From contig OY997589.1 of the NCBI GenBank assembly GCA_963921825.1, positions 82,630,523 to 82,694,522 on the forward strand: a stretch of DNA of 64,000 nucleotides, in the 5' to 3' direction. A model generated the notes under the pieces. The model saw nothing but the letters and a program-made list of their open reading frames with translations, was not told the origin of the DNA and searched no databases. The translations under genes were made by a program, and so were the position numbers. Below are positions 35,227 through 46,171 of the stretch, piece by piece. Every line of letters starts with the position of its first letter. The first letter of the stretch is position 1. The DNA comes from Erodium maritimum (Eukaryota > Streptophyta > Magnoliopsida > Geraniales > Geraniaceae).

Positions 35227-35800
35227 AACCAAAATTTGATAAGCAAACAAATATATAAAGAAATACAAAAGAAAAGTTAACCCTGAATCCCAGGAACAAG
35301 ACCTAACACAGTGTCTAAGAAAGACGATAAGCACGACATTCTAAGGGGTCCTACGCAACACATCACGAGGATGCATCGGTGCACGCTAGCAACTGACGTC
35401 AGCTCCCTAGCATTCTCCTCAGGTGAGTGAAGTCAGCGAACCCAAACCATAACCCAACATCTAAATAGCTACCAGAGGACATATAGGGTGTTGTCGTCGT
35501 AAAGCGAATCCGTCGGAGGCTAACACCAAAAAAATCAGTGAGATAGACACTGAAGAGATTAGATTAAAGTAATTTCGAGACTCGAACAACTAGCATAAGG
35601 AAAAGAGATCGTCGGTGGCCAACACCAACGAATAATGACTCATACCCCGTGGATCGGATCCAATGAATTCACCATAGATTTTGCACCAATCAAGATCCCC
35701 AAAATTGTACCTTTTTACCACGAGTGGTTGTCGTATGTCAGCACCTATCGAATACAAAATCTCGTTGGACTAAACATACACCCCATAATTCCTAGTTGAT
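35227..35800 (-). mobile_element. LINE-like repeat, degraded copy
   Basis: On the minus strand it ends TTTGTTTGCTTATCAAA and contains TTGGTGTTGGCC and TTGGTGTTAGCC, the hallmark words of the 33 kb and 40 kb copies. No coding sequence. Confidence 0.45.
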
Positions 35801-37459
35801 AGTGATGTTAACCATTGTTGTTCAATCACCCAATCTTAGTCTATTATTCTCAATCGTTTATTCTATTTAGTGACTGAACTAAGTTTGTTCAATCGTTTAA
35901 CTGAATAATGACTACAGAAAAACACCGTGTGCAAAAAAAACTATTCCCATTATATAGTTATTAGTCCTTTTTTTTTTAATTTCCATCTCCTATAGAATAC
36001 ATATAAACTGTATTAATCGAGATGCTCGTACTTATCTCAACCTAACCCAAAAACTTGATGAAACTATAAGTTTTTTTATGTAATCTTGTAAGTTATTGGA
36101 TTTCACACAATCCTGTACCTCGTAAGCTCTTGGCTGACAAGACTGTTTGACACCATTTTCACTACTTGCAATTCTGCTTTCAATATTCTAAAATACATAT
36201 GCCGCACAAGTGTCACCGTTTTCAACAAACATATCACTGTTCTTAGAGAATATAATTCAATAATGAGGTCATGGATGGGGACAAAACATAAGAGTATTTA
36301 ATAACAACGATCTCATTCAAGATTAATCTGTCATGTTTATTTTTTAAATATTTTTCTATTAAATTCATTACACTTGGTGAAAATAAAATTCTATAGGATG
36401 AGCTTCAATCAATTATGAACAAAGATATTTTTTGAATGAAAGGTATTATGTTATTAAACTAAAAAGAAATACGGAGAATCAGGTAAAGAGTATTAACTTT
36501 TTTTTGTAAAAACTATCATATTGATCATCCAATTATAACCGATCTTCGAATGATAATGTAATGATCATCGAAGGTTTGAAATTATTTTAGAAGGTAGAAA
36601 AAGGTTGTTTATTGATAATAAATGAAAGCTATATATATATTATTAAAGGAAAAAAATAATCACTTGTGTTCAAAAGATAATTCAAAATTTTATTATCGAG
36701 ATTTTTTTCTAGAAACTAATACAAGCTTATATGTATGTGTGTGACATGAAACGCATCTAATTTTACCTCGTAACATGGTTTGCATGCATGCCAAGAAGAA
36801 CACGTGAAAGATAGTACAAAATTAATACAAACTCCGAGAAATTAGGCTAAACCAGGCTTTTCAATTGGTAGTTACAGAACTAATTAATAGTCTGATCATG
36901 CTTATCCGTCTAATTAATTGTCTTGATTAGTTCACACTTCTCTGCCAAGTTATGGTGTATAAATCTCAGTGCTGGTATTATTATTTTATACAAACAAATA
37001 TTAAAATTTTAAAGAAGTTTTTTGTCTCATACTCATGTGTTGACTTGATCCACGATTAATATTAAATCTGCCGCTCGATAAATTAAACGAGATTAGAAAC
37101 AATTGAATTAAATTTGTAGGGAATATTCTGTGTGGATTGGAGGGTTCTTGTGCAGTGAGCAAACTAAAAATAAGCTTCATTTTGGTTGTGTTGATGCTTC
37201 AAAAGCCCCTAGAAATCGCAATGGGGCTTGGTTTTGAAGCCCCTGGTTTCATAGATATATGAATGAACTATATGCATATTATATGCATATATTTTTTTAG
37301 TAAGAGCCTAATTTTTATTCCTTTAATAGCTAGTAAATGTTTAATAACCCTGTAACTACGTAAACGTTTAGGACGTTTTTGAATGGACCGTCATTCAGGC
37401 TAACTAAGACAAAAATTAATGAAATTACCGGGTACTGAATAACATTACTAATTAAGAGA
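35801..37459. other. Long AT-rich intergenic region
   Basis: About 1.65 kb with only short open frames and simple A/T runs. I see no gene or repeat boundary that I can support. Confidence 0.5.
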
Positions 37460-38400
37460 GACTGACAAACACCGCTCAAAGTAGGGAATGTATACCGTTG
37501 GGTCCCCCGAAGACGACACACTTCTGCTGATGTATACCGAACCTGTATTCGTCAGTGTGACGAATGTATATGTGAATCAGGGATTGCTCTTGGTGAAATT
37601 CCCTAACCCCATGGGGAAAAGTCCTGAATCGCCGCTCTTTGAATAGTAACCCTACAAAACATAACATAAACAATAAAAAACCAGAACCAATCGATCAAAG
37701 ATCGAGAGGAGGCCGCGGAGGAGGCCAAGGAGGCAGAAACAATGATGGTGGCTTCACTGGCGCTTGTACAGACGGAGAGACCCGATACGGAAACTGATGT
37801 CCTGCAACCCCCGCTCCGCTCAGTTGGAAACCCAGAGCAAGATCTTGGGCGAGGATCCGAATTGGAGAAGCAGGCGACCATGTGATCATCTTACAACAGA
37901 ACTAGGGTAAAGATCGAGAGAAAGGCCTCGGTGGAGGCCAAGGAGTCGGATACAGTGACAGCGGCTTCATTGGCGGTCGTAGAGGCGGCGGAGGAGGGAG
38001 ACCGAACCTACGCCGGGAGAGGAGACCGGACCAACGCCGAGGAGGAGATCGGACCAACGCTGGGAGAGGAGACCCAACCTACGTCGGGGTGAGGCGCGAT
38101 AGAGAGAGGCTGGAACCCTAGAACGGGATCGCAGAGAGGGGGCAGAACCGAGACCTGTGGCACGAGGGAGAACCTTTCTTTCGCTTGCAGGGTGCACGAC
38201 GACTACTACAACAACGAGTTGGGGTGTAGTCGCCGATGCTCGTGATCCGGCTAGAGCTTCCAGGACAAGAGCAATGGATGCTCGAACCCCGGTGGCGCCC
38301 TATAGCATGGCGGCGGCTTCATGGAGGAAGGCGGCGGCATCATAGAGGAAGGCTAAAGTTGAGAGGTCTCAAACCCTAGCAGAGAGAACGAACTACGATC
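37460..38400. other. GC-rich duplicated segment, origin unclear
   Basis: A unit beginning AAGATCGAGAG and containing GGAGGCCAAGGAG and GGCTTCA occurs at 37698 and again at 37911, so about 210 bp is imperfectly duplicated. 37990-38095 repeats GGAGACCxxACCxACG-like phrases. Open frames exist on both strands but none has a domain I recognise. It may be a captured gene fragment or the leader of a retroelement. Confidence 0.35.
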
Positions 38401-38728
38401 ATATATGGAATGTAATTACGTGCTCTCGCTTTTTATATATGCATGCATTTGATTATCTACACTACTATATTTTTTTCATTTAATGATTCTTAAATAATAA
38501 CGAAAAAATGTTAGTTTTTGTAAGAACTGATAACATTAAGTCGGTTTATATTATATGTAAAGTTGATGGTTAGTTTATGAAAACAAATGCCATTTACAAG
38601 CAAATAAAAAGTTAAAAGAAGATGTGTTAATAAGATTTTTCTAAAATAATATTAAAAATATTTTTCTAATTCAAATTTCTTATAAGAAAATCAAGTAGAT
38701 AATTCACATCTCACAACTAATCATGTTT

Positions 38729-39464
38729 TTTTCTCGAAACGGGTAACCGGAGACTTTCATTAATACCAAATGGTAATCAAACAGGATGAGGCGTGACCGC
38801 CTCGGGTTTCAGATATTTGTCCGGGCCGACCATAGCAAGCCCAGCGCTCATGGACCCATAATAATATCCCACTTGAAATCGTGGGCAACAACTCAAGACA
38901 ACTCCCTACCGTCGTTCCAACATAACGAGGCAAAACAAACCAAGTTCTAAAATCCGCAAAAAGTAAAGTATCCCAACAAGAATATAAATAATAGTAATAA
39001 ACATAGATAAATGGTGCTGATAATGCAGGCTGCCCGGGACCTCCCAGCAGTGGCCGTCCCGAGTCTGTAGGTATAGTCTGGGGCCGACTCCACCCACCCC
39101 TGTTGGGGCAGATCATTCCTTCATCGGAGGCCTTTGGACCTTCGCTCCGTCTGCTCGATCCTCCCATTGAGAGGGCGGATACCAGGGCTGCTGCTGGGTA
39201 GTCGGATCTCCCCTCTGCTTCTTTGTCTCCGGTGGGCGTGCATACCTTGAACCACTTCTGGTCTTTAGAGTGGTCATCTTGCCTTTCCCTCGACTAGGCC
39301 ACCTTTCCCTAGACTCTCCTGGGGGTCCGTCGGATAGCCCTGTGGATCTGTCTCCTTCCCCTCCCTCATCATCGCATTGTATCCGGGACAGCTCGGATCA
39401 CAGAGTCAGCAATATGGTGGATGTTAACCAGGTAGTCAGGCTATTGGTCAACCCTTCTCGGTTA
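38729..39464 (-). mobile_element. Non-LTR insertion with a 14-bp target duplication
   Basis: AACTAATCATGTTT occurs at 38715-38728 and again at 39465-39478. The left end has a T run (poly-A on the minus strand) and then TCTCGAAACGGGTAACCGGAG; the right end has no inverted partner. That is the structure of a minus-strand, 5'-truncated LINE or SINE. The interior is non-coding. Confidence 0.75.
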
Positions 39465-39478
39465 AACTAATCATGTTT

Positions 39479-40064
39479 AATTTTGTATGTTATAACAAAA
39501 TTGGTATTCCAAGTGATGACATATAATTCTTTCCTCTCCTACATAAATGCACTTCTCTCAATTTCCATCACCATCGAATTAAAGTTTCCCTAAGGTATAA
39601 ATTCCCTTATTATATGTGTAGGGGCCACAAATTATGGTGTTTGATCATTTCATTTATGCATAACATTTCAATAATGATGACACCACAAATTCTTTTCATT
39701 ACAATATGATAGCACATGTCATGTCATGGTGGTTATTAAACAAGTGGAAAAGTTCACTAACTAGTACACATTGTGTCCTTACTAAAGACGTTTTTATTTT
39801 CATGACATGGAAAAACTAATTATCTTAATTTCCTTTACAAAAAATACATAATCACTTTTTTATTTATTTACACAAAAATACGAATCGAACAATGTCGTGA
39901 TTTTTTTAGTTCACGTTTAGAATCCAAAACTATCATAGTGGTGAAAATACCACTAAAAATTATCAACAAGATTAACTCGCATAATCAAAACATGTTGGAC
40001 GCAAAGATAACAAATTCTTAGACTTCTGTTGTTTACCTAAATTAAAACTAAGTCCGAATATATT
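39479..40064. other. AT-rich intergenic stretch, nothing recognised
   Basis: No gene or repeat boundary seen. Confidence 0.5.
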
Positions 40065-40995
40065 TATTTTATCAGCAAAACAAATTTAAATTAATTTTTT
40101 TAGGATAAAGAGAAGTTACGTGGAGATGATTACAAAAATAGAACCAACAAAAATACCAAAAGACGACTGATACCAGAAACCACACCGCTTCGCGGAGGAA
40201 GCCACCAGAAACCACAACGCTTCGCGGAGGAAGCCACCAGAAACCACAACGCTTCACGTAGGAAGGCACAACGCTCACACAGAAAGTCACCACTAAAACA
40301 AGATCTAAAACCCAAATTTAACAACCATTAAGCGCTAAAAGGGAAAAGATCTATAAACATCCATATTTAACCAACGTGAACCACATAAAGAAAAGACTTC
40401 CAACAGACGCTGGAGCTTGAACTCAATCTTCCGAAACCCAATTCCGACCATTACCAAGAAAAGGCCCAAAGAGGGAAGACCGATATTTCTACCGAGAACG
40501 AACTCAAACATCCAAGCTGGAAGCAGCAAGTCATCTCTTCCAGGAATCCGTAGCATGAACTCGAGCTGAGCATTCCGAAACCGTGATCGGTAATCCCTCG
40601 CCGGTCAACACCTAGCGAGGACCCATGGGGGAAGGCCTGTAATAATACCGGGCACGATCCAACCCGAATCCGGACAGAACTGACACCAAAAGCAACTAAA
40701 AAGTGCAACGCCACAATGAAAGTCAGCAAGTGTGAGTCGCTAAAGCTTGCACTCAGCCCTCCATATCTCAATTCCGACAAACACTAAGAAAAACCCCAAA
40801 GGGGGAGGGCCGGTATTTCTACCAAGTGAAAGTCCAGTCCTCCAAGCAGGCTACAGAAAATCATCAGTACCGGAAATCCGAAACTGAACTCGAGCTGAAC
40901 GTTCCGAAACTGAAACCGATAACCTTTCGCTAACCAACACCAAACGAAAACATTCGCATCAAGATTTAAGTTGTCCATTGGAATGTTTCCTGGAA
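40065..40995 (-). mobile_element. Non-coding LINE-like repeat, second copy
   Basis: On the minus strand it ends AATTTAAATTTGTTTTGCTGATAAA, the tail of the 33-35 kb copy, and contains GGGTCCTCGCTAGGTGTTG and CCGGTATTATTACAGGCC, the 232-bp unit of that copy. 40180-40270 has a 31-bp unit (GCTTCGCGGAGGAAGCC) in about three copies; the corresponding part of the other copy (34560-34630) has GCTTCATGCGTGAAGC. No ORF with a domain. Confidence 0.6.
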
Positions 40996-41261
40996 ACAAT
41001 TACATACAAGTTAATATCTACTTACATATAAAAAGGTTTAGTTACTGAGTTTTCCTTAAACAAATACATGTATCCTGACATAAATGATAATCAAGTCTCG
41101 ATGAAATATATAAAGATCTTCAAAAAAAAATTGATGAACTCAAAGTATGTTACAATAGTGCTACAAGTAATTAATACAAACTAATCACATAATTAGCATC
41201 AATAAAGCTCAACCACATGATAAAACCAAAAAATCAATTCTTATCCCTCACAAATAAAATC

Positions 41262-42479
41262 TCAGAAACCATGAGGAGGAGAAATGCCGTTGAGATTCGA
41301 AACCGAGATCTCCCACATTTTAACTTCCCCGTCAAGACTCCCACTCGTCAACGAAACGACGCCGTCCCGTTCCTCACCTTCCAAAACCGCCGTCAACGAC
41401 CTCACCGGCTTCTCGTGCCCGTCAAGCACCGCCAGGCAGCAGTACCTCTCGTCGCCTCCCTTCCGCCACATCCTCACCGTCCGATCGCCGGACCCACTGA
41501 ACAGAAAACCCGACACGTGTATCAAGCTCAGTATCGCCCTGTCGTGCCCTCTCAGAGCTCCGGTCACCGTCATGTAGCTCGCGCTGTCCTCTCTCTCCCA
41601 CACCAAGATCGACCTGTCGCACGCCCCAGAGAACAGCACCGATCCGTCGTCGTTTAGCGCCAGGGCGTTGACGGCGGACTTGTGTTTCTCCAGGGTCGCC
41701 ACCAGCGCGTGGCGCTTCCCCGATCCGGGTCTGGCCCAGACCCGGATCCGGCGGTCCGCGGAACCGGTGTAGGCGGTTCCGTCGGAGGAGACCACGACGG
41801 CGTTGATAGCGTCGTCGTGGGCTTTGACGGACTGGAGGCACCGGAGGTCGGAGGCTCTCCATATCTTCATCGTCTTGTCCCACGAGACCGAGTAGATTAG
41901 GCTGTCGTTCACGGCGAGGCCGGTGACGGCGTCGGCGTGTTCTATCCAGAGAACCCTCTTGTGGCGGCGGACGGCGACGTAGTTCTTCGGGAGAACGCAG
42001 CGCCGGAGACGGTCGTTGACCGTCGGGAGCGAGGTCAAGAGCTTGTGTTTCTTATCCGACGACGTCGTTTTCGTTTTCCAGACTCGGATCTTGGAGTCTT
42101 GGTGCGCGGTGAAGACCTTCCCGTTCGAGAAAGCGACGGACTTGACGGAGCCGGAGGAGGAGCCGGAGGTGTTGAAGGTGTCGAGGAGGGTTTGGGTGGT
42201 TCGGTCGTAGACGTTGATGTGGTGGCCGGAGGCGGCGAAGAGGAGGCCGTCGTGGAGGGTCAGGGTGGTGATGGGGTTGGGTTGTTGCTGGGGGTTGAAG
42301 GAGGAGAGGCAGTGGTGGTGGACGGAGAGTTTTAGCCTTTCCGGCGAGAGGTTTTGAATGGAGGGGACGGACGGTAGGGTTTGGAGGGAGAGGTTGCTCT
42401 GAAGACTGCCGGAGGAGGAGGAGCTGGAGCTGCCGGAGTCGTCGGAGCCGGCAGTGGATAGCCAAGATTGGACCTTCAT
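41262..42479 (-). CDS. WD40-repeat protein, JINGUBANG-like (405 aa, single exon)
   Basis: Seven WD40 units can be read after a Ser-rich N-terminus (residues 1 to about 60): units ending INVYD, IRVWK, MKIWR, IRVWA, ILVWE, VRMWR and VKMWE. This should fold as one beta-propeller acting as a protein-interaction scaffold. The block RRCVLPKNYVAVRRHK...LWIEHADAVTGL between units 2 and 3 is characteristic of the plant JINGUBANG family, whose named Arabidopsis member restrains pollen germination; the role here is not shown. I chose Met at 42479 (MKVQSWL) because the 57 upstream in-frame codons include the presumed promoter. A TATA box lies about 50 bp upstream. No intron, stop or frameshift. The GC-rich coding strand creates long antisense frames that are not genes. 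Confidence 0.9.
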   Translation of the reverse strand: MKVQSWLSTAGSDDSGSSSSSSSGSLQSNLSLQTLPSVPSIQNLSPERLKLSVHHHCLSSFNPQQQPNPITTLTLHDGLLFAASGHHINVYDRTTQTLLDTFNTSGSSSGSVKSVAFSNGKVFTAHQDSKIRVWKTKTTSSDKKHKLLTSLPTVNDRLRRCVLPKNYVAVRRHKRVLWIEHADAVTGLAVNDSLIYSVSWDKTMKIWRASDLRCLQSVKAHDDAINAVVVSSDGTAYTGSADRRIRVWARPGSGKRHALVATLEKHKSAVNALALNDDGSVLFSGACDRSILVWEREDSASYMTVTGALRGHDRAILSLIHVSGFLFSGSGDRTVRMWRKGGDERYCCLAVLDGHEKPVRSLTAVLEGEERDGVVSLTSGSLDGEVKMWEISVSNLNGISPPHGF

Positions 42480-42527
42480 GATATATAGCTTGAGTATAAT
42501 AAGTGTCTTGAGAGTTGAGAGAGAGAG

Positions 42528-42535
42528 ATTATATA
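42528..42535 (-). promoter_or_regulatory. TATA box of the WD40 gene
   Basis: The minus strand reads CTCTATATAATCTC, followed by a CT-rich initiator-like stretch, about 50 bp before the start codon at 42479. Spacing predicts transcription start near 42500 and a very short leader. Confidence 0.6.
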
Positions 42536-42649
42536 GAGTTTTTGAGTTAGGAAGAGCGGGGTTAGGTGGGGCCCAAAGGCAACTAGATGATGGGTCCGAG
42601 GTTGTCCGAACAGGGGCAGTTTCGGTATTTTGGAATTGACTTTGGTCCA

Positions 42650-43138
42650 CTTGGCTAATATGATAAAGAATGGGCTGGTTCGAGGCTAGCTGGTTTTGGC
42701 TAATACTTCGCTTTGATGTTGCTTCCTTGTTGCTGCATGAAACGGCGTCGTGGCGGTTGCTTCCAAAGTGGGGAAGATGGTTAAAGGTTAACGGCTATAT
42801 TTAATAATTATAGACATGGTTGGTACAGAGGAAGTGAATTGGGAGCTGAGGAAGGAATGAGTAGGAAGATGTTCTGGAGACTTTTAATTTGTATTCGGTT
42901 CGTAGGTTTTTGATAGTACTAGGAATATGTCGGAGTTGGACCGTGTAGGAGTCAACAATTCAACAATACTTGTGTTTCTCTTACACTCATAGTCAAGTCA
43001 TTAGATGTCTACTTTGACTAGCATGTTCTTGAATCGATGGTTTGAGCTTCCGGGATAGGATATGATCTTTTAATGCCCAATGTGTATACATTGAGTCTCC
43101 ACATGTGTTACTCTTTCAAATTTCAGTCTATGTAACAA
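42650..43138. other. Upstream region of the WD40 gene
   Basis: Non-coding. It likely holds distal promoter sequence for the minus-strand gene; I see no element I can name with confidence. Confidence 0.4.
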
Positions 43139-44035
43139 GTGGTATCAGATCTTGATTGTATGTGTTTTATCTGGCCGAACAGACTAGATGGATTGAGATC
43201 GGTAGGCTAGTAACATCCTTGAACCAAGAGTGAATCGGGCCAGAATATCAAATGGATCAATCGGTAAGTGTGTAAGGTAATTTGGGCTTGAGAATATATT
43301 GTGAACAAATCGTATAAGAATACCAACTCAACTAAAAACTTAAGTTGATAGCTGAAAGTCACGCGTCCTCATAAACAATTCATCAATTACATTTGTATTT
43401 ATTCATTTCTCCCTCGTTGAGATATCATGTATATCCACATGTTTATAAGTTCATGCTCACTTCGAAAGTTAAAAAAAGAGCAGTTAATGCACACATTAGA
43501 CTCATGACAATTCATCCGATTTACAACTGATAAAATTATACCCACAACTAATTTAAGTTTTAGAAGTCTCTCTATTAGCTCCGACGATTTAAGTGCATTC
43601 ACAATGAGTGTTCTTGCGTGTTATTCCTCAGATGGCTTGTCTCTTCAACAAGTGATATCAGATCTTGATTGAACGTATTTTATCGGGTCGAACAAACTAG
43701 TATATCCCAAAAGGCACAGCTAATTGAGATGGGTAGGTAGCAAGTAGCTTCCTCAAGCCATGATCGAAACAAGCTAGAATGTCAAATAGATCAACCAGTA
43801 GGTATTTAAACTGATATGGATCCAAGATTTTAAGCAGATCGATTTGTTACACATCTACATGTTTGTAAGTTCAGATCTCACCTTGAAAAATAGAAAATAA
43901 AAGTGTTAATACACAACTCTAACCCATGACTTGATAGATTATCTTTTGAATCAAACTCAACCGATTCATAACCGATAAAAACTTACTCAAAACCCATGTA
44001 AATATTGAAAGTCTCTCTATTAGCTCAACCTAGGA
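43139..44035. repeat. Imperfect tandem duplication of a retroelement-like unit
   Basis: The unit GTGxTATCAGATCTTGATTG through GTCTCTCTATTAGCTC occurs at about 43139-43590 and again at about 43651-44025. Both start with a sequence one or two bases from the iMet primer-binding site. The unit may be a TRIM or LARD-like element, but I see no convincing terminal repeats. Confidence 0.5.
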
Positions 44036-45512
44036 GGTGTAAGAGATCTAGTTTGGACCAAAATGTAGTGCTAAATGGGAAAAGGATCAACCGAAACCAT
44101 TGGCCCTCTCAAAGTGTTGAGTTCTCATGAAACCACATGGAATGAAACTTGAGAGAGAGTTGTGGAAAATAAGATAAAAAAAGGGAAGGTGACTTTTTCA
44201 AAAATGGAGACAACAATGGCATAAAGGAATCAAACAAAACGGAGTCGCAATCAATCCTCACATCAAGGAAGAAAAAAAAAAACCCTTATTCTTCCAAGAC
44301 TGCCCGCCGGCAAAGAACACTAGTCTACGTCTTCATTTTATTCAATTAATATGATTAAAAATGACAGAAAGCAAAAATAGAATTTCGAAAAAGTGTTTCA
44401 AGTTGAATTAAACTATATATTATAATCAAATAATAACTCATTCCACTCGTTTGTCCTCTTAAATAGTCACATTCTATCTTTTCCAATCATTTTTTACTAC
44501 ATGGATTTCGAAAAACAATAATTTCTTTCTAAAAGTGTACCCACTCGAATAAATGAAAACATCTGCGTTGAAAAAATATTCTTATCAAACTATAGACGAC
44601 AATCTGATAATAACTCGCCCAATTCATTTGTCATGTTGAATTAGTTGCATCCCATCCCTTTCAATTACCTTCTATTCTTTTAAATTCGAGGTACGATGTG
44701 AATGGTTCAATATGTTAAGATGACTATAGGAAAAAGTGCAATTCGTTGAATAAAGTTACAATGATACATTGATAATAAATCTTTGTGTCTTTTTCAATTA
44801 CATAAAGAAACATAATTTAAGGTCCTTTTTTGCTTTAAAGTTACAACTTAACATTATTAACATGTTTTAGTTGTATAAATAACCGGTTTTAACTTTAAGT
44901 TGGACCCCAGTGGATTAGGATGTATGATGATGTTATTACAAGTTGGAGTTGTTTATTTTCATATTATAACAGTTGTTTGTTAATTGTAATAACTCCATCG
45001 TCCACGTAGTTTGGAAAGGTGAATATAATGGATATCTAAATGTAGTTTTAACTTTAATCATTGATGTTAACTATTGGTATTTATCATATTTTAACTCTAA
45101 TTATCCGCAAAATTCGATGTGGATGTCGGGGATCGATCGACAATGTTAGGTTGGATGTGTAGTTACTAGTTAGTGATAACGAGGATCACGTTATGGGAAC
45201 TCGAACTTGCTTCCGGTCCAATAGTTTCTCTCTTCTAGTAGAGTGATGAGTTTCAAAATTAGTCTTACAGGAAGCTGCTTGACTGACGGACAAGAGTCGT
45301 CGGCCGGGCATTCTAATCTGTCGGCCAAGAAATTTTTAGTGAACAGGTCGTCGATTAACATCTGTCGACATTAGGTCTTCTAATTTCTTTTATTGCCAAC
45401 CGAGATAAAATTCGTCGGTAATGAAACACAATATCGACGAAATGAAGTCGTTTGTGTTGAAAATATCGTGGGTGTTGAAATGCAATAACGACATCTTTTT
45501 TGGACTTTCCTC
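44036..45512. other. AT-rich intergenic stretch
   Basis: No gene recognised. 45270-45420 contains several GTCGGCC and CGTCGGTAAT-like phrases that might be the end of an unidentified element. Confidence 0.4.
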
Positions 45513-45515
45513 TTA

Positions 45516-45821
45516 GAGCACCTCTTATGGTCGTGGTAGGAGCCATGGTAGGAACAATGGTAAGAATTTTTGAGGAGAGAGAAATAATAAAATAATCAGA
45601 TTTGAGGAAAGAAAGTGTTGGTAGTTGTAGGATCCTACCATAGCTTGTGTCGTCGGCTAAAGACATTTTAGAGCAGAGAGAATGTTATTTTCTTCTTCTT
45701 ACCACTGCTCCTACCATGGCTCTTGGCCCCCGTATTAGAGAAGTAATTGTGGAAGGTAGTGGTTTGGAGTTCCTACCACTATTCCAAACCACTGCACATA
45801 CTATTACCATTCGAGATACTC
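45516..45821. mobile_element. MITE, PIF/Harbinger (Tourist)-like, 306 bp
   Basis: Left end GAGCACCTCTTATGGTCG, right end ACCATTCGAGATACTC (inverted partner). TTA is duplicated on both sides (45513-45515 and 45822-45824), the target duplication typical of PIF/Harbinger. Interior words (GGATCCTACCATAGC, TTTTAGAGCA) are shared with the copy at 11021. Confidence 0.7.
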
Positions 45822-45950
45822 TTAACGTGTACCTTCTTTCGATCGGGAGTGGAGTTTTGATGTCATTTCTAAAGTTAAATCATTTGTTCTTACCTTTTTT
45901 TTTTTGATAATACTTGTTCTTACTTGATTGAGATATTGATTTCTCTTAGA

Positions 45951-46005
45951 GGCCCAAAAGGATGGGTCTTGGCCCAAGGAGAGATCGATGCTAATGGACT
46001 GGGCC
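45951..46005 (+). promoter_or_regulatory. Cluster of GGCCCA / TGGGCC elements upstream of the small gene
   Basis: GGCCCAAAA at 45951, TTGGCCCAAGG around 45969-45979 and TGGGCC at 46000-46005 lie 170-220 bp before the start codon at 46172. Such site-II type elements are common in promoters of constitutively expressed plant genes. Assignment is by sequence only. Confidence 0.4.
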
Positions 46006-46171
46006 AGAGGAAGTGATCCGACTACCAAACGACGTCGTAATGAGGGGTATTCTTCAGAGTTTAGCTCGATAACTTGATGGGTTCGTTCACAGAGACGACG
46101 ACACGCACAGCTCCTGAAGCTTCAGCTGGTTGAACCCGAGAGCGAGAGAAGAGCTGAGAAGGAGAGCGAAA

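Noticed and set aside
41217..42639. Several long frames antisense to the WD40 gene
   Set aside because: They are shadows of its GC-rich third codon positions; the minus frame has seven clear WD40 units.
45266..45423. GTCGGCC-rich stretch as a CACTA or Helitron end
   Set aside because: No terminal motif pair or hairpin-CTRR end could be found.
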